Part shown: in pieces, positions 1-6,236 of the stretch | How positions within the stretch are numbered: the stretch's first letter is position 1 | How the letters are laid out: each line of letters opens with the position of its first letter | DNA from: Deltaproteobacteria bacterium | GTDB taxonomy: Bacteria > Desulfobacterota > SM23-61 | Assembly: GCA_026388915.1 (NCBI GenBank) | Contig: JAPLIW010000152.1 | Span: forward strand, 1-8,960 | Direction of reading: 5' to 3' | DNA length: 8,960 nt | The notes under the pieces: generated by a model | Databases searched by the model: none | Told to the model about the DNA's origin: nothing | Seen by the model: the letters and a program-made list of their open reading frames with translations, nothing else | Translations under genes and position numbers: made by a program

Positions 1-782
1 GCTGGCGGAGTTCAGGGGCACCCGCTGAAGGTCATCATCGAAGACAGCAAGAGTGATGAAGGCCAGGCCGTGCTGGGGGTGCGCAAACTTCTTGAGAAAG
101 ACAGAGTTCTGGGCCTTATCGGGCCTTCCACCACGGGGGAGAGCATGGCCGTGGTCCCCATCCTGGAGAAGACTAAAACCCCGTTGATCTCCTGTGCCGC
201 CGCGCTCTCCATCGTCACCCCCAAGGAAGAGCTTGAGCGGATATTGGCCGCCAAAACCTTTGAAATGCCCAAAAAACAGAATCCCTGGATTTTCAAAACG
301 GCCCAGACCGACACTTCAGCGGTGGAAGCGATTTATGACTACATGAGGAAAAAGAAGATCACCAAAGTGGCTATCATCACCGTGACCGACGGGTTCGGCA
401 GCTTCGGGCGGCAGGAACTCAAACGGGCTGCCCAGGTTTACGGGATCTCCATCGTAGCCGATGAGCGGTACGGGCCCAAAGACTCCGATATGACCGCCCA
501 GTTGACCAAGATCAAAGGAACCGACGCCCAGGCCCTGATCAACTGGTCGGTGGGCCCCGCCCAAGTCTTGGTGACCAAAAATTGGAACCAGTTGGGGATG
601 AAAATTCCCCTCTACCAGAGCCACGGATTCGGGTCCTCCGCCAGTACCTGGAAACCAAGGTGAAAAACTGGCCTGGGGTCAGCGGGGTCTTTAATCTATC
701 CCCCCAGGATCACACGGGATTGAAAAAGGATGCCTTCGAAATGATCGCCGTGAAAAATAATGACTGGACATTTGCCGATTGA
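1..782 (+). pseudogene. livK: Liv-type ABC transporter substrate-binding protein, 5'-truncated by window edge, internal deletion and frameshift
   Basis: The reading frame is open from base 1 to the TGA at 661-663 (220 residues). It shows the type I periplasmic binding fold (Peripla_BP_6/LivK family): an IGPSTTGESMAVVPILEK stretch, FKTAQTD, then VAIITVTDGFG and the YQSHGFGS strand that lines the ligand cleft. The signal peptide and the first residues lie outside the window. After the GFGS segment the family normally continues for roughly another 150 residues. Here the frame breaks off about ten codons later, while the expected C-terminal end (RQYLETKVKNWPGVSGVF, then the SPQDHTGL segment, stop at 780-782) resumes at once in another frame from about 637. 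Roughly 90-100 middle residues are therefore missing and the join is out of frame. It would normally deliver ligand to the LivHMGF complex downstream. It is either a real pseudogene or an assembly join; the sequence alone cannot decide. Confidence 0.85.
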
Positions 783-792
783 TGTATATAAT
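765..792 (+). promoter_or_regulatory. sigma70-type promoter for the leader and livHMGF-paaK
   Basis: A -35 box TGGACA (765-770, one mismatch to TTGACA) is separated by 16 bases from a perfect -10 box TATAAT (787-792). Transcription would start near 798-800, about 28 bases before the leader peptide ATG. The promoter overlaps the end of the livK remnant: its stop codon (780-782) lies between the two boxes. The match is by eye and no start site has been measured. Confidence 0.65.
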
Positions 793-826
793 AGGGGAAA
801 TACCTTTGAACGCAGATTAGGAAGCC

Positions 827-940
827 ATGGCGAATCTTGATCCCCACATCATTCGGGCTTTGAAAACCGGCGGTCTTTTCGGACCCGCGGAAAAGGTTGG
901 AGATCTGCGTCTTTCTTTTTTCGGCTACTATTACTTCTAA
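827..940 (+). CDS. Phe/Tyr-rich leader peptide of a putative attenuator (37 aa)
   Basis: This short frame starts at an ATG preceded by AGGAAG (819-824) and ends with TAA at 938-940. The last seven residues are FFGYYYF (codons 917-937), giving three Phe and three Tyr codons just before the stop. The terminator-like hairpin begins inside the stop codon, at 939. A promoter, a short peptide with a run of codons for one amino acid class, and a hairpin ahead of the structural genes is the layout of ribosome-mediated attenuation, as in the pheA, trp and his leaders of proteobacteria. I infer that slow translation of the Phe/Tyr codons keeps the ribosome over the 5' arm of the hairpin and allows read-through into livHMGF-paaK. 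I do not recognise the peptide from a named family. The pyrimidine-rich stretch at 911-922 could give Phe codons by chance, but it does not explain the Tyr run or the placement. Confidence 0.7.
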   Translation: MANLDPHIIRALKTGGLFGPAEKVGDLRLSFFGYYYF

Positions 941-955
941 AGAGCGCTGCGGGCC
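867..955 (+). promoter_or_regulatory. candidate alternative RNA pairings (antiterminator and its competitor) in the leader
   Basis: Bases 881-890 can pair with 947-955 (nine pairs including one G-U, with A883 bulged). This would use up the centre of the terminator's 5' arm and so is exclusive with it. Bases 867-875 can instead pair with 882-890 (seven pairs around a 2x2 internal loop), which would free the terminator arm. This gives the three-way choice expected of an attenuator. The Phe/Tyr codons lie in the loop of the antiterminator rather than in its first arm, so a stalled ribosome may act mainly by covering 939-950. Pairings were found by eye, with no energy calculation. Confidence 0.4.
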
Positions 956-994
956 TTCGATTCTTATTCCCTATTGAAGGCCCCAGCGCTCTTT
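939..994 (+). terminator. attenuator/terminator hairpin upstream of livH
   Basis: The left arm 939-958 pairs with 976-994: eleven pairs at the base (939-949 with 984-994), one bulged C at 950, then eight pairs (951-958 with 976-983), closing a 17-base loop. Such a long near-perfect stem is very unlikely by chance. The following sequence (CTTTGTCTAT) is only moderately T-rich, so termination may be partial or factor-assisted. The 5' arm overlaps the leader stop codon, which ties its folding to translation of the leader. Confidence 0.75.
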
Positions 995-1002
995 GTCTAT
1001 CC

Positions 1003-1057
1003 GGGGCTCGAATGCGGAATTCGGAATGTGGAATGCGGAATATGAATAGGAAGCCCC
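1003..1057 (+). repeat. tandem CGGAAT-type heptamers within a small hairpin
   Basis: Positions 1010-1044 hold about four copies of a 7-base unit of the form NNGGAAT (GCGGAAT, TCGGAAT, GTGGAAT, GCGGAAT). They are flanked by GGGGCT (1003-1008) and AGCCCC (1052-1057), which can pair. The tract lies in the leader between the attenuator hairpin and livH. Of the repeat tracts in the window it is the only one not next to a stop codon. I see no gene in the stretch 995-1116. Confidence 0.6.
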
Positions 1058-1116
1058 TTTTGAGGTCAGCGGTACCGATGCCCGGAATTCCCATCCGTTG
1101 ACCCGATGAGTCGCAA

Positions 1117-2010
1117 ATGAGCTTTGCCAGCCAGATGATTCAATACCTCTTCACCGGGCTCACCCTGGGGAGCATCTATGCCCTGGTGGCGCTGGGGTTT
1201 ACCATGATCTACAACGCCACGGGGATCATCAACCTGGCCCAGGGGGAGTTTGTCATGCTCGGCGGGCTGGTCATGGTGTTTTTCACCGCGGTCCTGAAGA
1301 TGCCCCTGTACCTGGGGTTCCTTCTGACCATCCTCGTCGTCACCCTGCTGGGGGTGATCTTTGAACGCCTGGCCATCCATCCCCTGAAGGAAGCCTCGCT
1401 TATCACCCTGCTCATGATCACCCTGGCCGGGTCGATCCTTTTCCGGGGAGGGGCCATGTTTCTGTGGGGTAAAGACCCCTACGCGCTGCCTCCTTTCACC
1501 CAGAGCCAGCCCATCCAATTCCTGGGGGCCACCCTGCAGGCCCAGTTTTTCTGGATCCTGGGCATCACCGCTTTGGCCGTCGCCGGGATCCACTTCTTCT
1601 TCAACCGGACCCTGCTCGGAAAAGCCATCACTGCCTGCGCCTTCAACCCCCTGGCGGCCCGACTCATGGGGATCAGTGTTAGAAAGATGGTTCTCCTCTC
1701 TTTTGCCCTGAGCGCCGCCGTGGGAGCCGTTGCCGGCACGATCGTCACCCCCATCACCCTCATGGAGTACGACCGGGGACCGCTTCTGGCGCTGAAAGGA
1801 TTTGCCGCCGCAGTGCTCGGCGGGCTCGGCAGCGGGATCGGTTCCGTCCTGGCCGGTTTGATCATCGGCATCCTGGAGTCCTTCGGGGCCGGGCTCATTT
1901 CCTCGGGCTACAAGGACGCCATCGCCCTCCTGGTCCTGCTGGTCATCCTTTGGGTGAAGCCCAGCGGACTCATGGGGAGCGAAGAGGAGAGCGGATTAAA
2001 AAAGTTTTGA
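1117..2010 (+). CDS. livH: branched-chain/hydrophobic amino acid-type ABC transporter permease LivH
   Basis: This 297-residue integral membrane protein is one of the two permeases of a Liv (HAAT family) importer. The N-terminal block GLTLGSIYALVALGFTMIYN followed by INLAQGEF (about residues 14-45) is the LivH hallmark. Several hydrophobic helices follow, then the cytoplasmic loop around 170-190 (LGKAITACAFNPLAARLMGI) that contacts the ATPases, and a Gly-rich LGGLGSGIGSVLAG segment near 233-248. The ATG at 1117 is the only sensible start: an in-frame stop lies at 1099-1101 and the N-terminus fits the family, although no good Shine-Dalgarno is visible. It is the first gene after the attenuator. 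The substrate cannot be read from the permease: this family takes up branched-chain and aromatic amino acids, but also carboxylates, urea and amides. Confidence 0.95.
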   Translation: MSFASQMIQYLFTGLTLGSIYALVALGFTMIYNATGIINLAQGEFVMLGGLVMVFFTAVLKMPLYLGFLLTILVVTLLGVIFERLAIHPLKEASLITLLMITLAGSILFRGGAMFLWGKDPYALPPFTQSQPIQFLGATLQAQFFWILGITALAVAGIHFFFNRTLLGKAITACAFNPLAARLMGISVRKMVLLSFALSAAVGAVAGTIVTPITLMEYDRGPLLALKGFAAAVLGGLGSGIGSVLAGLIIGILESFGAGLISSGYKDAIALLVLLVILWVKPSGLMGSEEESGLKKF

Positions 2011-2090
2011 GTTTCAAGTTTCGAGTTTCGGGTTAAAGGCCCCAGGAAGCAGGAGCAGGTTGTTCAACCTGAAACTCGAAACCCGAAACT
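2010..2090 (+). repeat. inverted repeat of GAAACTC-type units between livH and livM
   Basis: The left arm 2010-2034 (iterations of AGTTTC, some joined by CG) and the right arm 2066-2090 are reverse complements with 22 of 25 matches, around a 31-base spacer. The left arm starts on the last base of the livH stop codon. Transcribed, it would fold into a long hairpin inside the operon, yet the downstream genes clearly belong to the same operon, so it is unlikely to be a full terminator. It may stabilise or process the mRNA. Confidence 0.8.
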
Positions 2091-2104
2091 ACCTATTGGC
2101 GGTT

Positions 2105-3049
2105 ATGAAACGCAAGGACCTATCCATCATTTTGCTCATCGTCGCCGTGATCGCCGTCTTCCCCTGGCTTACCGGGAGGAACGAGTATTTCATCAGCCTC
2201 CTGGTGTTCATGGGAATCAACGGGATGATCACCCTGGGGCTCAGCCTTCTCATGGGTTATGCCGGCCAGATTTCCCTGGGCCATGCGGCGTTCTTCGGAC
2301 TGGGGGCCTATTCTTCCGGGGTCCTGACCGTCCAGTATGCCCTTCCTCCCATCGTCGGGTTTTTCTTCGGAATCCTTCTTTCGGCGGCCGTGGCCTATCT
2401 CGTGGGAAAGCCCACGCTGCGGCTGAAGGGCCATTACATGGCGGTGGCCACGCTGGGGTTCGGAGAGATCCTGTTCATTATCTTCAACGAACTGTCCTTC
2501 CTCACCGGCGGGCCCTCGGGCCTCTCCGGAATCCCTTCTCTGGCGGTCGGGGACCTGCCCTTGGAGGCGACGGCGTATCTTTACCTGGTCTGGGGAATGG
2601 TCATCCTCCTTCTTCTCTTCTCCCTGAACGTGATCAATTCCCGCGTGGGAAGGGCCCTGCGGGCCGTCCATGGGAGCGAGCTGGCCGCCGGCGCCATGGG
2701 GGTGGATGCGTCCCGCTACAAGGTGCAGGTTTTCATGCTGAGCGCCGTATACGCTTCCATGGGGGGGAGCCTGTACGCCCATTTCATTAACTTCATCAGC
2801 CCCAGTTCCTTCAGCTTCATGTTCTCCATTCTTCTCCTGATGATGGTGGTGGTGTGGGGCACGGAGAATATCTGGGGGGCTCTCCAGGGGGCGGCCGTCC
2901 TCACCCTTCTGCCCGAGTACCTTCGGGGCCTGGAGGATTTCGAGGTCCTGGCCTACGGCGCCATTCTCATGGGGGTGCTTCTCTTCATGCCCAAGGGGAT
3001 TCTGGAAGGGATTCAACGTCTTTGGGTAAGGACGCAAGGGGGATCTTAG
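2105..3049 (+). CDS. livM: branched-chain/hydrophobic amino acid-type ABC transporter permease LivM
   Basis: This is the second permease of the importer, 314 residues from the ATG at 2105. After a short basic start (MKRKD) come hydrophobic helices and the LivM signature MGYAGQISLGHAAFFGLGAY (about residues 55-74), then LRLKGHYMAVATLGFGEI and the TGGPSGLSGIP loop. The cytoplasmic coupling loop RVGRALRAVHGSELAAGAMG lies near 180-200. It ends at TAG 3047-3049, six bases before livG. A longer form starting at TTG 2060 is possible: AGGAG at 2051-2055 is well placed for it, but the extra 15 residues would be encoded by the right arm of the intergenic repeat. The shorter start matches the usual family N-terminus better, though it lacks a clear ribosome site. 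Confidence 0.93.
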   Translation: MKRKDLSIILLIVAVIAVFPWLTGRNEYFISLLVFMGINGMITLGLSLLMGYAGQISLGHAAFFGLGAYSSGVLTVQYALPPIVGFFFGILLSAAVAYLVGKPTLRLKGHYMAVATLGFGEILFIIFNELSFLTGGPSGLSGIPSLAVGDLPLEATAYLYLVWGMVILLLLFSLNVINSRVGRALRAVHGSELAAGAMGVDASRYKVQVFMLSAVYASMGGSLYAHFINFISPSSFSFMFSILLLMMVVVWGTENIWGALQGAAVLTLLPEYLRGLEDFEVLAYGAILMGVLLFMPKGILEGIQRLWVRTQGGS

Positions 3050-3055
3050 GGAACG

Positions 3056-3832
3056 ATGCCGAACGGGGTTCTCAGAATTCAGGATGTACAGAAATATTTC
3101 GGGGGCCTGCGGGCCGTCGACGGGCTGAGTTTTGCCGTCCCCGAAGGGCAGATCAAATCGGTCATCGGGCCCAACGGGGCGGGGAAGACAACCCTGTTTA
3201 ATCTCATCACCGGCGTCTTTCCGCCAAATCAAGGGAGGTTTGAATTCGCGGGACAAATCCTGAACGGGCTGAAGACCCACCAAATCGCCCGACTGGGTAT
3301 TTCCCGGACTTTTCAAAACCTGGAGCTCTTTCCCAACATGAATTCCCTGGAGAACGCCATGCTGGGGTGCCATACGCACACGGCGGCGGGCATATTCCGC
3401 GCCGGTTTTCGCCTCCCCGGAATGCGGGAGGAAGAAAAAAGGATTCGGGAAAAAGCTCTGGAAGAGCTCCGCTTCATGGGGCTCGAGGGGAAAGCCCTTC
3501 TCGGGGCGAAATCGCTCCCCCTGGGAGAGCAGAAACTGCTGGAGATCGCCCGTGCTCTGGCCGCTCAACCCAGGCTTCTCCTGCTGGATGAGCCGGCGGC
3601 GGGTTTAAACATCCGGGAGACGGAGACCCTTTCGGAGACCATTTTGCGCATCCGGGACCGGGGAATCACGGTCATGCTGGTGGAGCATGACATGAGCCTG
3701 GTCATGGGAATCTCCGATGAAGTCCTGGTCCTCAATTACGGAAGAATGATTGCCGAGGGAAAACCCCGGGAGATCCAGCGGAACCCCGAGGTGATCGCCG
3801 CCTACCTGGGCGAGGAGGCGCGGAATGCTTAG
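3056..3832 (+). CDS. livG: Liv ABC transporter ATP-binding protein LivG
   Basis: This is a 258-residue cytoplasmic ATPase that powers import through LivHM. It shows Walker A GPNGAGKT (38-45), Q-loop FQN (Q87), the signature in its LivG form LPLGEQ (154-159), Walker B LLLLDEP (174-180) and H-loop VEHD (H211). The C-terminal tail with YGRMIAEGKP and VIAAYLGE is typical of LivG (BCA_ABC_TP_C region). Start at ATG 3056, with AGGGA (3048-3052) overlapping the livM stop as its ribosome site. It overlaps livF by eight bases, which points to translational coupling. All catalytic motifs are intact. Confidence 0.96.
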   Translation: MPNGVLRIQDVQKYFGGLRAVDGLSFAVPEGQIKSVIGPNGAGKTTLFNLITGVFPPNQGRFEFAGQILNGLKTHQIARLGISRTFQNLELFPNMNSLENAMLGCHTHTAAGIFRAGFRLPGMREEEKRIREKALEELRFMGLEGKALLGAKSLPLGEQKLLEIARALAAQPRLLLLDEPAAGLNIRETETLSETILRIRDRGITVMLVEHDMSLVMGISDEVLVLNYGRMIAEGKPREIQRNPEVIAAYLGEEARNA

Positions 3833-4559
3833 GGTGGAGAGCGTCAGCGCCTTCTACGGCGCCATCCAGGCCCTGCGCAATCTTTCTCTTCACGTGAACC
3901 CGGGAGAGATGGTCGCCCTTCTGGGGGCTAACGGGGCGGGGAAGACCACCCTGATGAAAGTTGTTTCCGGGCTTCATTCCCCGGCCAAGGGGAAGCTCTT
4001 CTTCAACGGTCAGAATATTGCCGGGCTTCCGGCGGAGCGGGTCCTGCGCCTGGGGGTCGGGCAGGTTCCCGAGGGAAGGCAGATCTTTGCCCCCCTTTCC
4101 GTTCTCGACAACCTGATCCTGGGGGCCTACGTCCGCTTTAAAGGGGAGGGCAAGAAAGAGGTGTATAAAGACCTGGATTCCATCTTTGAAATGTTTCCGG
4201 TCCTGCGGGAGCGGCAGAAGCAGAGAGCGGGAACCCTCTCCGGGGGAGAGCAGCAGATGGTGGCCATCGGGCGGGCCATGATGTCCCGGCCCAAGCTTCT
4301 TCTCCTGGATGAGCCCTCCCTGGGGCTCGCCCCTCTGGTGGTGAGCGGGATCTTTCAGACCATCCGCCTGCTGCGCGGGCGGGGAACCACCATCCTGCTG
4401 GTGGAGCAGAACGCCAAAGCCGCCCTCCGGGTGGCCGACCGGGGATATGTTCTGGAGACGGGGCGGATCATCCTGGAAGGAGAGACGGAGGACCTGCTGA
4501 ACAACAAGGAAGTGCAGCGGGCTTACCTGGGCAAGGAGTACCGCGAGGTATGGGAGTGA
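3825..4559 (+). CDS. livF: Liv ABC transporter ATP-binding protein LivF
   Basis: This 244-residue cytoplasmic ATPase is the partner of LivG. It shows Walker A GANGAGKT (34-41), the LivF-typical VPEGRQIF around the Q-loop (Q80), the canonical signature LSGGEQQ (138-144), Walker B LLLLDEP (158-164) and the LVEQN form of the H-loop near 192-196, where Gln replaces His as is usual in LivF. The start ATG 3825 lies inside the end of livG and has GAGGAGG (3812-3818) six bases upstream. paaK follows 13 bases after the stop. No defects seen. Confidence 0.96.
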   Translation: MLRVESVSAFYGAIQALRNLSLHVNPGEMVALLGANGAGKTTLMKVVSGLHSPAKGKLFFNGQNIAGLPAERVLRLGVGQVPEGRQIFAPLSVLDNLILGAYVRFKGEGKKEVYKDLDSIFEMFPVLRERQKQRAGTLSGGEQQMVAIGRAMMSRPKLLLLDEPSLGLAPLVVSGIFQTIRLLRGRGTTILLVEQNAKAALRVADRGYVLETGRIILEGETEDLLNNKEVQRAYLGKEYREVWE

Positions 4560-4572
4560 AAGGGGAGGGAAA

Positions 4573-5871
4573 ATGATCTGGGACCACAGGAACGAATGCA
4601 TGCCCCGCGAGGAGATCGGGCAGCTCCAGCTGGAGAGGCTGCAATCCACCCTGAACCGGCTGCACCGGAACGTGGCCTTTTACAAGAAGCGGTTTGATCG
4701 GTTAAAGATCACCCCCGATGAGATTCAAACCATTCAGGACCTGGCCCAATTTCCCCTCACGGCCAAAGAGGACCTGCGGGAAAGCTATCCTTACGGGATG
4801 TTCGCTCTCCCCCTGCGGGAGGTGGTCCGCATCCATTCCTCTTCCGGGGTCACGGGCAAGCCCACGGTCACCGGGTACACCAGGAATGACCTTCACCACT
4901 GGAGCCAGCTCACCGCGCGGGTCCTGACCGCGGGAGGGGTTAGCAAGGACGACGTGGTCCAGATCACCTTCAAATACGGTCTTTTTACCGGAGCTTTCGG
5001 CCTGCACTACGGAGCCGAGCTCATCGGAGCCTCGGTCATTCCCATGTCCACCGGGAATACGCGGAAGCAGGCTCTGATCATGCAGGACTACAAGACCACC
5101 GCCCTGGTCAGCACACCTTCTTATGCCTTGCTCTTAGCCCGGTACATGGAGAAAGAGGGGATCAATCCCCAGTCCCTCTCCCTGAAGAGGGGCCTTTTCG
5201 GCGCAGAGCCTTGTCCGGAATCCATGCGCCGAGAGATCGAAGAACGCCTCTTTATCAATGCCACGGACAATTACGGGGTTAGTGAGGTGATGGGCCCCGG
5301 GGTCTCCGCTGAATGTGAACACAAGAACGGCCTGCATCTCTACGAAGATCATTTTATCCCCGAGATCATCGACCCGCAGACGCTGAAGGTCCTTTCCCCG
5401 GGAGCGGAAGGGGAGTTGGTCCTGACCACCCTGACCAAAGAGGCCTTTCCCCTGGTTCGCTATCGCACCCGGGATATAACCTCTCTGGATTATTCCCCTT
5501 GCCCCTGCGGCCGGACTCTGGTGCGCATGAAAAAGGTTTTGGGGCGGAGTGATGATATCATCGTGATCAAGGGCGTTAAGGTTTTCCCTTCCCAGGTGGA
5601 ATCCATCCTCCTGGAAGTGGAAGGGGTGGAACCGCGGTACCAAATCCTGGTGGAACAGGTTGAAGGAGCGGATTCACTGGAATTGAAAGTGGAAGTCAAT
5701 GAAAGAGTCTTTTCCGACGAAATCAAAAACCTGCAGAACATCTCCGCCCAGATCGAGCGGAAACTGCGGGAGATCGTGGGGGTGAGCGCCAAGGTCAAAC
5801 TGGTGGCGCCCGAAAGCCTGCAGCCCGTGGGCGGAAAGCCCGTGAAGGTCATCGACCGGAGAAAAAAATAA
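4573..5871 (+). CDS. paaK: phenylacetate-CoA ligase (AMP-forming), PaaK family
   Basis: This 432-residue cytoplasmic adenylate-forming enzyme activates an aryl carboxylate (phenylacetate in characterised members) with ATP and CoA to the acyl-CoA and AMP. The length is standard for the family. It shows the phosphate-binding loop SSSGVTGKP (89-97), a TPSYALLLARY segment, YGVSEVMGPGV (234-244), the YRTRDIT motif (297-303), the PaaK-type Cys pair SPCPCGR (308-314), the hinge GRSDDIIVIKG (324-334) and the C-terminal lysine region GGKPVKVID (420-428). ATG 4573 has GGAGG (4564-4568) four bases upstream. Its place in the liv operon suggests that the transported compound is, or is turned into, an arylacetate. 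Paralogues may act on other aryl acids, so the exact substrate is open. Confidence 0.92.
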   Translation: MIWDHRNECMPREEIGQLQLERLQSTLNRLHRNVAFYKKRFDRLKITPDEIQTIQDLAQFPLTAKEDLRESYPYGMFALPLREVVRIHSSSGVTGKPTVTGYTRNDLHHWSQLTARVLTAGGVSKDDVVQITFKYGLFTGAFGLHYGAELIGASVIPMSTGNTRKQALIMQDYKTTALVSTPSYALLLARYMEKEGINPQSLSLKRGLFGAEPCPESMRREIEERLFINATDNYGVSEVMGPGVSAECEHKNGLHLYEDHFIPEIIDPQTLKVLSPGAEGELVLTTLTKEAFPLVRYRTRDITSLDYSPCPCGRTLVRMKKVLGRSDDIIVIKGVKVFPSQVESILLEVEGVEPRYQILVEQVEGADSLELKVEVNERVFSDEIKNLQNISAQIERKLREIVGVSAKVKLVAPESLQPVGGKPVKVIDRRKK

Positions 5872-5875
5872 AACC

Positions 5876-5905
5876 GCAAAGAGCATAGAGCAGAGAGCAG
5901 GGAGT
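5876..5905 (+). repeat. AGAGCA-type short tandem repeat downstream of paaK
   Basis: Iterations of AGAGCA/TAGAGC/AGAGAGC begin five bases after the paaK stop. No clear inverted partner is seen nearby. It is another member of the low-complexity tract types that sit at gene ends in this window. The following 5906-6020 holds no gene and only weak short dyads. Confidence 0.5.
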
Positions 5906-6020
5906 AAAACGCCAATAAAAAGGCATCCCATTCTGTCTTTTGGCCACGTGCAGGAGGACCGTGGGCAAGGATTTAGGGGAATCAGAGACGCACCGGATCA
6001 GAAATAGGGAATCGCAATAG

Positions 6021-6178
6021 TGATGGTCTAGTAAAAAGTCTCCAAAAGAGTCACCCCGGCGAAAGCCGGGGTCCAGAACATCTTGAAAAAACTGGATTCC
6101 GACGCCTGCCCCGGACTTGATCCGGGGTTCGCCGGAATGACAAATTTTATGGAAATTCGGCTTCTTACGAGTTCATCA
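6021..6178. mobile_element. MITE-like palindromic repeat element (158 bp)
   Basis: The ends 6021-6040 and 6159-6178 are imperfect terminal inverted repeats (about 15 of 20 matches, both beginning TGATG when read inward). Inside is a second palindrome: 6050-6063 (GTCACCCCGGCGAA) mirrors 6128-6141. It holds two perfect hairpins, CCCCGGC-GAAA-GCCGGGG (6054-6071) and CCCCGGA/TCCGGGG (6109-6115 with 6121-6127). It codes for no protein. From memory, elements with this CCGGCGAAAGCCGG core and TGATGG(T)CT...GTAAAAAGTC ends are scattered in many deltaproteobacterial genomes. Lying between convergent genes, its hairpins could also end transcription from both sides. No target-site duplication is obvious. 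Confidence 0.65.
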
Positions 6179-6191
6179 GTTCTTAGGCTTT

Positions 6192-6234
6192 AACGAGGAA
6201 CCAGCAACGAGCAACCAGTAACGAGTAACGGTTC
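6192..6234. repeat. AACGAG/AACCAG short interspersed repeat at the 3' end of the LarA-like gene
   Basis: AACGAG, AACCAG, AACGAG, AACCAG, AACGAG and AACG alternate with one or two bases between them. The tract ends three bases from the stop codon of the minus-strand LarA-like gene. GAACC (6198-6202) and GGTTC (6230-6234) could close a small stem. The units are far too short and have no spacers, so this is not a CRISPR array. Confidence 0.55.
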
Positions 6235-6236
6235 TT

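Noticed and set aside
582..782. Separate small gene at the end of livK
   Set aside because: Its C-terminal residues are plainly the normal end of a LivK-family protein, so it is the displaced tail of the broken gene and not an independent one.
849..1094. Minus-strand frame of 81 codons across the leader
   Set aside because: It is made of the antisense of the attenuator hairpin and heptamer tract, and the plus-strand promoter and leader explain the region better.
2120..3568. Long minus-strand open frame (482 codons) opposite livM and livG
   Set aside because: It is antisense to two clear genes with conserved motifs. Its translation is rich in Pro, Gly, His and Gln without domain structure, as expected of a shadow frame in GC-rich DNA.
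3732..4649. Minus-strand open frame of 305 codons opposite livF
   Set aside because: It overlaps livF completely and the ends of livG and paaK, has no recognisable motif and no ribosome site.
5674..5931. Minus-strand frame starting in the repeat after paaK
   Set aside because: It is antisense to the end of paaK and begins in low-complexity repeat sequence, with no family resemblance.
6192..6234. Possible CRISPR array in the AACGAG tract, and likewise in the ACACGGAT tracts at 7849-7985
   Set aside because: The units are 6-10 bases with no spacers of constant length, and the ACACGGAT copies face each other as inverted arms. No cas gene is present.
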